DNA of 64,000 bases, taken from contig JAQWOH010000043.1 of assembly GCA_029245955.1 (NCBI GenBank), forward strand, positions 186,001 to 250,000, read 5' to 3'. This stretch comes from Fuerstiella sp. (GTDB taxonomy: Bacteria > Planctomycetota > Planctomycetia > Planctomycetales > Planctomycetaceae). The notes under the pieces were generated by a model. The model had not been told where the DNA came from. It made no database searches and saw only the letters and a list, made by a program, of their open reading frames with translations. Positions 37,076 to 44,871 of the stretch are shown here, one piece after another. Made by a program: the position numbers and the translations under genes. Position 1 is the stretch's first letter; every line of letters starts with the position of its first letter.

Positions 37076-38464
37076 TCAGCGCCAGTGATCTGCGATCCGA
37101 CGACGCAACTGGTTGAGCGTTTCAGAATACTTCGGATTACCGGCAAGATTCTGCAATTCGTGAGGATCGACGGTTTCGTCGTACAGTTCCAGGCCCTTCT
37201 GTCCGCCGGCACCCCACTCCACGCACCGCCAGCGAGCTGTACGAATAGCGTGGCCGGATACATCGCGGAAATGCGTTTCGGTAAAGGCGGCACGGTTCCA
37301 TGGCGCGTCGGGGTTCCGCAACAGGGGAGTCAGGCTGCGGCCCTCCGTGTTCTCCGGTGGAGCAAGACCGACCAGCTGAGCGACAGTCGGATAAATATCG
37401 ACGAATTCGACGACGGCTTCACACTTGTGAGACACGGGAACGATCCCGGGACCGGCCAGGATCAACGGCGCCCGTGCAGATTCTTCATAAAGACTGTTCT
37501 TGCGCCACAGTCCGTGTTCGCCGAGGTGATAACCGTGATCGCCCCAAAGCACGACCAGGGTGTTGTCAGCCAGCCCCAGATCGTCAACAGCTTTCAATAA
37601 TCGGCCAACCTGAGCATCAGCAAACGAAACACAGGCATCGTAGGCAAGAATACATTCTCGTGCCTGTCGTTCTGTCGTACCGAAGTTCGGCCATTCCGGA
37701 GTCGATGCCAGAGCCGCCGCTGGCACCATCTTCCGGTAGCCCGGCGGCAGCACCGGCAGCGGTGTCCTGTCAAAATCGTACAGATCAAAGTACTTCGTCG
37801 GTGCAATGTACGGAATGTGCGGACGATAAAACCCGGCTGCAATAAAAAACGGTTTGGATCGGTGTTGCTGCAAGAGACGAATGGTCTCGTCAGCAACTTT
37901 GCCGTCTGTCTGTTCGGCATCGTCACCGGCGGCCTTCAGAAAACACATCTGATCCGGCAAAGGAAGCTGAGGCGTATAGACGGTCAGCAAATCTTCTTCA
38001 TCCTTGTCTCGGCCACGTGGATTGACCACATGATCCCATGATGCCGGATCGTCGGGACCGCTGGTACCAATGTGCGTTGGATTTGCCTGATGGAAGATCT
38101 TTCCCACGCGCGACACGAAGTAGCCGTTCCTGCGAAACAGTTGCGGCAGAGTTACGGCTTTAGGTATCAGATCCCGAAAATGAACTTTGTTACTGAGAAC
38201 TTTGGTGGATCCGGGGCGTAACCCTGTCAATACGGATGCGCGTGACGGACCACACGAGGGATACTGGCAATAGGCTCGTTGAAAACTCACGCCGCGTGCC
38301 GCCAACCGATCGATGTTCGGCGAGGATACGTGACGGAACCCGTAACATCCCAGACGGGTGTTCAGATCGTCAATCGCGATAAACAGAACATTCAGCTTTG
38401 CGGCATCAGCAACAACGACATTACTGCATACCAGCCCCAACACTGCAGTCAAAAACCGCAACAT
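37076..38464 (-). CDS. Sulfatase, iduronate-2-sulfatase-like
   Basis: A 462-residue exported sulfatase. The ATG at 38464 follows a GGGAGG SD by five bases and opens on a signal peptide ending near VVADAA. Metal-binding residues lie in FIAIDDLNTRLGCYG (Asp 32-33). The sulfatase signature is CGPSRASVLTG (71-81), with Cys 71 to be converted to formylglycine. WGDHGYHLGEHGLW (calcium- and sulfate-site residues) lies further on. The overall pattern resembles planctomycetal iduronate-2-sulfatase-like enzymes acting on sulfated polysaccharides. The formylglycine-generating enzyme gene is not in the window. It lies upstream of the fusion and beta-helix genes on the same strand. Confidence 0.92.
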   Translation of the reverse strand: MLRFLTAVLGLVCSNVVVADAAKLNVLFIAIDDLNTRLGCYGFRHVSSPNIDRLAARGVSFQRAYCQYPSCGPSRASVLTGLRPGSTKVLSNKVHFRDLIPKAVTLPQLFRRNGYFVSRVGKIFHQANPTHIGTSGPDDPASWDHVVNPRGRDKDEEDLLTVYTPQLPLPDQMCFLKAAGDDAEQTDGKVADETIRLLQQHRSKPFFIAAGFYRPHIPYIAPTKYFDLYDFDRTPLPVLPPGYRKMVPAAALASTPEWPNFGTTERQARECILAYDACVSFADAQVGRLLKAVDDLGLADNTLVVLWGDHGYHLGEHGLWRKNSLYEESARAPLILAGPGIVPVSHKCEAVVEFVDIYPTVAQLVGLAPPENTEGRSLTPLLRNPDAPWNRAAFTETHFRDVSGHAIRTARWRCVEWGAGGQKGLELYDETVDPHELQNLAGNPKYSETLNQLRRRIADHWR

Positions 38465-39060
38465 ACGTGCCTCCCTATAATTGACTCGGTCAAGCCACAC
38501 CCGGTTGGCGAATTTCACTGTACTGAGACGTCATGCGCAGCTTCACGGGCTTTGATGCCTGCGACAAACCAGCGCTGTCAACAGCGTGCGTATGCCACAA
38601 CACAGATCTTGACAGATCTGGAAAGCGTTCAGAAGTGCCGACGACCACAGATCCCGGAAAAAATCTGCGCCGCGGGGCATTAGGTGTTGTGTTTTTCTTA
38701 CATTATCGTCCAATTCACAAGTCGAATCAGCCCGAGTAAAAAGGGGTTGTCAGGACAAACGAAGCGGAATCGCCGACAGCGCCCGTTCCCGGAAATGAAA
38801 TGATGGCTCGTCTGCTGCCGGAAGAATTGCACGGCAGTAATCTCATGGTATGGTATCGTTGGTAACCGCCTGTTGTGCGACTTGATTTTTTGAAGACAAC
38901 AGTCAGTGTTGCGCATGCTCGCAACCGCAAGCGGGAATGAACGAATAATTGCCGATCGCTATCTCTATGTTCGCTGAGAACATGCTGTACGTCCCGGCAA
39001 CTGTCAGCCCTGACGAATTCCGATTCTCCCATTCACAACAGATAACTTAAAGGACAGAAT
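38465..39060. other. Intergenic region, no gene recognised
   Basis: About 600 bases between divergently oriented genes (sulfatase minus, repeat protein plus). Short open frames on both strands lack an SD, a signal sequence or recognisable motifs. Promoters for both sides should lie here. A weak 6-bp inverted repeat near 38816-38839 is not convincing. Confidence 0.4.
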
Positions 39061-39423
39061 ATGCCCAACCCCAGTCTCATTGCGATGAGAGTGCTTGATG
39101 GGGAAACACTCTCCGATGAAGAACGATCGTGGCTGACACCAGGATTGTTAGCTCAGCTGGCTATTGGTGGTTACCTGTCACTGACAGATCACGAACGACA
39201 GACTCTGCCAGCCAGCCTGCTGGCGAATCTCGCGATTGGCTCGCACATCTCACTGACTCGATTAGAACGAGACCGCCTGCCTGAGAACCTTCTGGCCCAA
39301 CTGGTGATCGGCGGGAAAGTGGAAGTTGAAGCCGGGGAACTGGATCGGTTTTCCGATGCAGTCCGAAAAATTGTGGAACAGGTCAGTACAACCAAGTCGG
39401 GGACAACAGGCCGAGACAACTAG
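39061..39423 (+). CDS. Small protein with three 24-residue leucine-rich repeats
   Basis: A 120-residue cytoplasmic-looking protein with an AAAGGA SD six bases before the ATG. Residues about 25-95 consist of three tandem repeats of roughly 24 residues with the pattern 'L-P-x-LLAQLAIGGxLSLTxxERD' (LTPGLLAQLAIGGYLSLTDH; LPASLLANLAIGSHISLTRL; LPENLLAQLVIGGKVEVEAG). The repeat unit has a helix-turn-strand look. No known family is recognised. It has its own intergenic regions on both sides. Confidence 0.7.
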   Translation: MPNPSLIAMRVLDGETLSDEERSWLTPGLLAQLAIGGYLSLTDHERQTLPASLLANLAIGSHISLTRLERDRLPENLLAQLVIGGKVEVEAGELDRFSDAVRKIVEQVSTTKSGTTGRDN

Positions 39424-39685
39424 ACCTGTTAGTCACAGAACAGCCTCGTCGACGGCGAACAGCAACTGGGACTGCCAGAACCATGAATCTGCACGCCGCA
39501 GACAGACCTCCAAATGCCACAGGAATGCTGTCCACAGCCAGAGCCTCTGCCATGGTGTTCGACGAGCGTTCGTAAGCGCGGCTGATACGTGTGAGACCCC
39601 TGTTGAATACTTGCTCTCACCGTGAACGTTCAAATCTATTAACGATGTCGCTTCACCGGAACGACAGCACTAACCGGGGTCTGCA

Positions 39686-40720
39686 ATGGAACGACGACGA
39701 CTTGGCAGCAGCGGACTGACCGTCACAGACATCTGCATGGGCACGATGACCTTCGGTTGTCAGTGCGATGAAAAACTATCATTCGAAATTATGGACCGGG
39801 CCTACGATGCCGGCATCGATTTCTATGACGCTGCTGAAATGTATCCGGTTCCGCCCACCGTCGAATCGTATGGCGTAACGGAGAAAATCGTTGGCCGCTG
39901 GCTGAAAACAAAACCTCGTGAGTCTGTGATCATTTCCACCAAGGTCACCGGTCCGGGACACGGCTGGTTTGTGCCGCCTGTACGACACGGACGCACGGCA
40001 CTCGACCGTCATCAAATCCTGAGAGCAGTTGAAGCCAGTCTGCAACGACTGCAGACGGACTACATTGACCTGTACCAGACACACTGGCCTGATCACTTCG
40101 CCCGCTACGAAGACGTTTTGGAAGCCCTGACAGAATTGATCAGGCAGGGGAAAGTGCGAGTGGCAGGGTGCAGTAACGAAACCTGCTGGGGCCTGATGAA
40201 AAGCCTGTGGGCAGCAGACACAAATGGTTTGTGCCGCTACGACACCGTGCAGAACAACTTCAGCCTGATCAATCGCCGCTGCGAAAGCGAACTGGCTCAG
40301 GTATGTCGACGTGAGCGGGTCAGCCTGCTGCCGTATTCGCCACTGGGAGGTGGCGTGCTGACAGGCAAGTACACCAGCAGTTACCCCACCGGCGCACGGT
40401 TTTCGATGTATCGCTCAGGCGGCGAACGACAACAGGGGATTCTGCAGCGGTTTCTGAACGACCGAACACGGAACACAGTAGAACGGCTGAAACATATTGC
40501 AGATGATCTTGGTGTCACGCTGACAGCACTGGCCGTGGCGTGGAGCCGTCAACACGACTTTGTCGCATCCACGATCATTGGTGCGACTTCCGTAGAACAG
40601 CTGAATGAAAGCCTTGCTGCGAAGGAGCTGATTCTGGACACAGCAACGATGAATCGCATCGACGAGATCGAAGAGCTGGTTCCGAATCCGTTAAAAGAAG
40701 ATGGCCTGCGGCGGCTGTGA
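39686..40720 (+). CDS. Aldo/keto reductase
   Basis: A 344-residue NADPH-dependent oxidoreductase of the Tas/YajO-like aldo-keto reductase group. The catalytic tetrad is visible: Asp 48 and Tyr 53 ([10 protein letters not shown]), Lys 86 (IISTKV) and the His in LYQTHWPDH. The cofactor-binding end '[17 protein letters not shown]' is present. The subfamily carries the '[11 protein letters not shown]' region after a short insert. Substrate unknown. It is a single gene; an imperfect GC-rich hairpin overlaps the stop (40702-40733) but has no T tract. Confidence 0.92.
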   Translation: MERRRLGSSGLTVTDICMGTMTFGCQCDEKLSFEIMDRAYDAGIDFYDAAEMYPVPPTVESYGVTEKIVGRWLKTKPRESVIISTKVTGPGHGWFVPPVRHGRTALDRHQILRAVEASLQRLQTDYIDLYQTHWPDHFARYEDVLEALTELIRQGKVRVAGCSNETCWGLMKSLWAADTNGLCRYDTVQNNFSLINRRCESELAQVCRRERVSLLPYSPLGGGVLTGKYTSSYPTGARFSMYRSGGERQQGILQRFLNDRTRNTVERLKHIADDLGVTLTALAVAWSRQHDFVASTIIGATSVEQLNESLAAKELILDTATMNRIDEIEELVPNPLKEDGLRRL

Positions 40721-40865
40721 CCGCAGCAGGCCACGATGCCCGGCTGTTTGCCTGAGTACCTTCAGTCTGTCAGACGTGCCTGAATCCAATCACCCACACT
40801 TCTCTGTTGCGTCATGTCACCTGAGTGCCGTGAATTCCGGAAGTTCTATGAGAAGACCCTTGGAA

Positions 40866-41057
40866 TCAGGAAAGTGGCGGCCAGTTATTCTTCGAGCCTT
40901 CGCGTTCAATTAACTGCACCTGATCAGGCGATAGTGAGAACTGCACCGCAATGTCGTTACGCGACTGAAGCACTGGTGTGCCGCCGTCCTGCCGCTCAAC
41001 CAACTGCCGGAAGACTTCCTGTCGTATGTCCAGAGGAGGAGGATTCTGTGTTTCCAT
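40866..41057 (-). CDS. Small conserved-looking protein of unknown function
   Basis: A 63-residue protein from the ATG at 41057 (METQNPPPLDIRQEVF...). Its composition is helical and charged (EVFRQLVERQDGG, NDIAVQFSLSPDQVQLIERE), like a small HTH-type or regulator fragment, with no signal peptide. The frame extends eight codons upstream. The SD is weak, and the assignment rests on protein-like composition and an otherwise empty region. Not recognised. Confidence 0.45.
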   Translation of the reverse strand: METQNPPPLDIRQEVFRQLVERQDGGTPVLQSRNDIAVQFSLSPDQVQLIEREGSKNNWPPLS

Positions 41058-41373
41058 CAATCCATTTTCTTCAGAGAACATCGCCGAGTTGCGGCTCCGC
41101 CAACCCCGGTTGTTCCAAAGTGTGAATGATTCATCGGGCTGCCACCACAGGCAACGCCCACTATCTGCAAACTGACCGCAACCAGCTCTAAGTTGCTGTC
41201 CCTCGCGGACTTCACGCCAACCTCACTGGTCACATTCGGAAATATGCCGAGCATCGTCGCGTTTGAGGGAAAGAATCTAACTCAGCCCCGTGACGACCTG
41301 GGAAAGCTTAGTAATCGGGGAACGAATACAGTCCCTTACGCCGTATAGCCGTATCACAGGAATTCGACAAGCC

Positions 41374-41736
41374 CTATTCGCCACCCTCTGAAACCAATGC
41401 CTCAGCGTCAGCAACAACCTCTGAAGCGTCAACAGCCGCCTCTGCCGCCTCTGCCGCCTCTGCCGCCTCTGCCGCAGCAACAGCCGCAGCTTCAATGGCT
41501 GCCTGCTTTTCTCGGTGGGCGGCCCCACAACTGGCACAGACCATCAGTTCCTTGACGATTTCGTGCCCTTTGCCGCCACGATCACGAGGTTTACGAGTCT
41601 CACGAAAACGACCAAAACGCCGTCGCGGAAACTCCTCAACCGTACCTCTGTACTCTTTGGGGCGTGAAACAACGGTTACTCTCATGGCCTTAACGCCCGC
41701 GCCCGCAACTTTACTACACATCTGACATCGAAACAC
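41374..41736 (-). CDS. Zinc-ribbon-like small protein with Ala/Glu-rich tail
   Basis: A 120-residue protein. The N terminus FRCQMCSKVAGAGVKAMRVTVVSRPKEY and the later GGKGHEIVKELMVCASCGAAH give two CxxC pairs, fitting one four-Cys zinc site. The middle is basic (RRRFGRFRETRKPRDRGG). The tail is a run of Ala/Glu repeats from a 9-bp tandem repeat. GTG at 41736 has an AAGGTG SD seven bases upstream and begins at the first Cys motif. The frame is open 25 codons further, with more Cys, so a longer form is possible. Nucleic-acid binding is a guess. Confidence 0.65.
   Translation of the reverse strand: MFRCQMCSKVAGAGVKAMRVTVVSRPKEYRGTVEEFPRRRFGRFRETRKPRDRGGKGHEIVKELMVCASCGAAHREKQAAIEAAAVAAAEAAEAAEAAEAAVDASEVVADAEALVSEGGE
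41435..41470. repeat. 9-bp tandem repeat, four perfect copies, coding for Ala/Glu
   Basis: GCCGCCTCT is repeated four times in register at 41435-41470 and continues imperfectly on both sides. It encodes the AAE/EAA units of the zinc-ribbon protein tail on the minus strand. Confidence 0.9.
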
Positions 41737-42012
41737 GAAGGTACACCTTGTATTGAAGTTTGGCCGACGGCAACTGACAGCACATGAGGCACAGCGAGCA
41801 ACTTCCGTCACGTTGTCGCGTGGATCCAGAGTTTCTGAATAGTCCGGAGTACATCCGTGGATGCCTGCGAAATGGCCCGGAAGATGCAGAGTCTACTGCG
41901 TTGCCTCCTCGAGTTGAAGACCGATGGGCAACTAAGGCAACAAACATGAAGAACCGAGAAGATTGTCGGTACACCAGCGGCGCTTCTTTGCGATGGGCCG
42001 CAAAATATCAAA

Positions 42013-42053
42013 TATAATTGCGAAAACGACGGACCCCACCTTAGTGTGGGGCC
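42013..42053 (+). promoter_or_regulatory. Candidate promoter and 5'-leader hairpin upstream of the Pmp3-like gene
   Basis: A consensus TATAAT at 42013-42018 (possible -35 TTGCGA, 41988-41993) is followed by a GC-rich inverted repeat (GGACCCCAC 42031-42039, GTGGGGCC 42046-42053, loop CTTAGT, one bulge). The hairpin would fall at the start of the transcript, about 60 bases before the GTG start. Without a T tract on this strand it is not a simple terminator. It may be an mRNA-stabilising or regulatory leader. Confidence 0.35.
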
Positions 42054-42114
42054 TCTGACGCCCGCTGTTGATTCTACGAACAGAACAAAGCCCGATTATT
42101 AACGGAAACATACA

Positions 42115-42318
42115 GTGAGATATTTCCTGATTTTCCTGCTGCCTCCAGTCGCTGTACTGCTACGCGGCAAACCTCTGTTGAGCGTGCTGAATCTGATCCT
42201 CACACTGTCAGGCTGGATTCCTGGCGTGATCCACGCGCTCCTTATTATTAACGACCACAAGCATAATGAGAGTCTGAGTCGGCGATTAGAGGCCGTAGAA
42301 GTTCTGGGGCGTGCTTAA
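42115..42318 (+). CDS. YqaE/Pmp3 family small membrane protein
   Basis: A 67-residue protein with two transmembrane segments. It matches the Pmp3/YqaE (UPF0057) pattern: 'FLIFLLPPVAVLLRGKPLLSVLNLILTLSGWIPGVIHALLIIN'. The conserved PP near the start, the Gly-Trp-Pro-type 'GWIPG' turn, and H-A-x-x-I-I are all present. Eukaryotic and plant homologues affect membrane potential and salt tolerance; bacterial roles are unclear. The start is GTG with a weak SD. The ~23-residue hydrophilic tail is slightly longer than in the shortest members. Confidence 0.85.
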   Translation: MRYFLIFLLPPVAVLLRGKPLLSVLNLILTLSGWIPGVIHALLIINDHKHNESLSRRLEAVEVLGRA

Positions 42319-42387
42319 GACATTGAAGCACAATTCCCCAAAGAAACCTGGACTTCCTGCCCGCGTTTCTTCTGCTTCGTTGAAAGC

Positions 42388-44817
42388 TCAATGCTGGAAC
42401 AGGAACTCTTTGCTGTTGATTACAGCCCAGGCAACGTCTTCCAGTGCACTGGTACGGTCTGAGTTGGCGGCGATGTGACGCAGCGACGTCTGTACCTCTG
42501 CCTCAACAGGCTCGCGACTTAATGCGGTCAGATACAGCAGCGACACGATTTCCTGATCATTTTTTCCATCTTTGATCCATTGATGCAGGTTTCCGTTCTT
42601 GTCCCGAATCTTGTTATGTACCACCGGACCGTTGATCAGTTGCAGAGCCTGGCTGAGATTACTGTCCGTTGAACGTTCACATTCGCACGGCAGTTCGCGT
42701 TGAGGCTGACCGAAGACCTGGAGAAACTTGTGACCGGTGGGCGGATCAACAAGATCAATGGCCCTTGTCCCGACGGGCATTCCCTTGAAAGTCTCCTTCA
42801 CACCGGTAACGTGACAGATACCGTCCAGCAACTGTTCGGCAGTCAGCATCCGCGTCGTAGCGTGAGAAAAATAGATTTCGTCGTCCGCGTTAAAGTCGTT
42901 TCGCAAAGAACTCAGCTGGTAAACACGACTGTTCATAATGAGGCGAATGATGTGCTTCGTTGAATAGCTGTGCTTCACGAGTTCTTCTGCAAGAACGGCC
43001 AGTAACTCCGGGTTCGACGGCGGGTTGGAATCTCGAAAGTCATCAACGGGTTCCACGATGCCTCTTCCCATGATGTGCCCCCAGATTCGATTGGCGACCG
43101 ACTTTGCAAAGAACGGGTTAGCGGGACCAGTCAACCAGTCCGCAAACACCGTTCGACGATCCTGGTCATCCGGCACATCAACACTTCCCTGTAACAGCAG
43201 TCGCACCTTCATCGTTTCGCCAGTACGCGGCTGTGTCACCTCACCGCCGGCTTTCACAAAGATGAACTCATCATCGGGCAGTTTTCCTGCTTTGCGCCCC
43301 ACCCGATGAAAGGCCGCGGCGATACCGTAGTAATCGTCCTGAGTCCATTTCTCGAAGGGATGATTGTGACACTTGGCGCACTGAATACGAATACCAAGAA
43401 ACAGCTGGGCAGTTGTTTCAGTGGCGTCAATTTCGTCACGACTGGCGCGCCAATAATTAGCGGCCGGGTTCTGCTGCGTACTGCCTTGAGCGGTCAGCAG
43501 TTCGTGAGCAAATTCGTTAATCGGCTTGTCGGTGCTCACAACGTCGTACAGCCAGCGCCGGAACTTGTGCACGCCTGTTGCTGTCAGCCGCCGACTATTG
43601 CATCTCAGCAGATCCCCCCATTTCATCGACCAGAAATGGGCGTAGTCCGGAGTCTCCAGCAGACGATCCACGACTCGTGCCCGTTTGTCCGCAGCCGTGT
43701 CTTCAAGAAACGCCCGGGTTTCTCCAATATCGGGCAGGCGTCCCGTCAGATCCAGGGTGGCGCGCCGCAGAAAGTCAGTATCCGAGCAAACGTCAGACGG
43801 CAGGATCTGCAATTGCTGCAGCTTCGCGAACACTCGCCTGTCAATTTCGTTAGTCACCGATGGATTGTTCCACTTAAAGTCGGGACGTTCTGTCAGGAAA
43901 GTAATCTGACTGGTTGCCATCCTGTCAAGAAATCGTGCCAGAACCGTGGCCTCGCCTCGCCCCTCACGCCGCACGACAGCCTCGTAAGACACTGTCGCAA
44001 TGCCTTCGTCCGAAGAATCAAATGCAGTCAGGGCCGTTACATCACGCACGCTGCCATCGCTGAAATAACCGTTAACGATCAGTTGCTGCTGGTCCGCAGC
44101 GTCTCGCAGAGTACGCGATCTCGGAAGCACTTCGATCCTGTCCAGTGATGGAATTCCTTCCGGTTCCGTCTGCATACCTTCAGCAATCCAGTTTTCCAGC
44201 ACTCGATGCCTGGCCTTGCCCTCCTTCAGTCGTTTGCCGCCGCCATGAGCAACCTGCATCAAAGGCTTCTGCAGCAGCAGACTCTGCGACGGTGCCAGCA
44301 CATTCGAACGGCGATTGAAAAACTCGCCCCGCAGTGTCAACAGATCCAGCTCCGGGTCGTAACCTCGCAGCGACAATCGAAACCCTCCCTTCCCGGACGG
44401 CGAACCGTGACAGGCTCCTGCGTTGCAGCCGGCTTTCGTCAATGCTGCCAGCACATCGGTGTGAAAAGGCACCGGATGTGGCACGCCGAAATCCCGAACG
44501 ATAACCTCCGCCGTGGCGGTGATCTTGCCGGACGTGGCCACGATTACGGTGGTGCCATCAGACACCGGACGAACAATACCTTGTTCAACCACTGCGACCG
44601 CAGGGTTTTCTGAATGCAGCTGCACATGCAGTGTCGCATCAAAAACGGCAGCCGTACCGGAATTCGCAGTCACCGCAAGTTGCTGACTCGATCGAGGTCC
44701 GATCAGGGTCAGCTTCGCGGGCATCACGTGCAGCGTTGCTGCCTGAGGCTTGTTGGTGTCAGCTGCAATCAGGGTCGAACACAGAATCAGGTGTGCACTC
44801 AAAACAAAGCAACGCAT
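42388..44817 (-). CDS. DUF1549/DUF1553 protein with Ig-like domain and cytochrome-like motifs
   Basis: An 809-residue exported protein (signal about 1-19). Residues about 28-110 are an Ig-like (BIG2-type) domain. Then comes the cytochrome-like region with GCNAGACHGSPSGKGGFRLSLRGYDP, DUF1549 (about 320-525, starting near NEIDRRVFAKLQQL and containing the CxxCH in CAKCHNHPFEKW), and DUF1553 (about 560-790, with LTGPANPFFAKSVANRIWGHIMGRGIVEPVDDFR). CxxCH could bind haem c; the first motif has four residues between the cysteines and is non-canonical. This family is amplified in Planctomycetota and is of unknown function, possibly linked to polymer breakdown. It starts 54 bases after the PPC protein gene. 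Confidence 0.93.
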   Translation of the reverse strand: MRCFVLSAHLILCSTLIAADTNKPQAATLHVMPAKLTLIGPRSSQQLAVTANSGTAAVFDATLHVQLHSENPAVAVVEQGIVRPVSDGTTVIVATSGKITATAEVIVRDFGVPHPVPFHTDVLAALTKAGCNAGACHGSPSGKGGFRLSLRGYDPELDLLTLRGEFFNRRSNVLAPSQSLLLQKPLMQVAHGGGKRLKEGKARHRVLENWIAEGMQTEPEGIPSLDRIEVLPRSRTLRDAADQQQLIVNGYFSDGSVRDVTALTAFDSSDEGIATVSYEAVVRREGRGEATVLARFLDRMATSQITFLTERPDFKWNNPSVTNEIDRRVFAKLQQLQILPSDVCSDTDFLRRATLDLTGRLPDIGETRAFLEDTAADKRARVVDRLLETPDYAHFWSMKWGDLLRCNSRRLTATGVHKFRRWLYDVVSTDKPINEFAHELLTAQGSTQQNPAANYWRASRDEIDATETTAQLFLGIRIQCAKCHNHPFEKWTQDDYYGIAAAFHRVGRKAGKLPDDEFIFVKAGGEVTQPRTGETMKVRLLLQGSVDVPDDQDRRTVFADWLTGPANPFFAKSVANRIWGHIMGRGIVEPVDDFRDSNPPSNPELLAVLAEELVKHSYSTKHIIRLIMNSRVYQLSSLRNDFNADDEIYFSHATTRMLTAEQLLDGICHVTGVKETFKGMPVGTRAIDLVDPPTGHKFLQVFGQPQRELPCECERSTDSNLSQALQLINGPVVHNKIRDKNGNLHQWIKDGKNDQEIVSLLYLTALSREPVEAEVQTSLRHIAANSDRTSALEDVAWAVINSKEFLFQH

Positions 44818-44871
44818 CTGGCTGGCCTCGAATGTTGGCGGGAGTCTGCCGGAACTGGGTGAGGAAAAATC

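Noticed and set aside
38727..39032. 101-codon minus-strand frame in the 600-base gap
   Set aside because: No SD, signal or motif; residue composition looks random.
40702..40733. GC-rich hairpin overlapping the aldo/keto reductase stop
   Set aside because: Imperfect inner stem and no T tract, so not called a terminator.
43306..44148. 280-codon plus-strand frame
   Set aside because: Antisense to the DUF1549/DUF1553 gene; no recognisable product.
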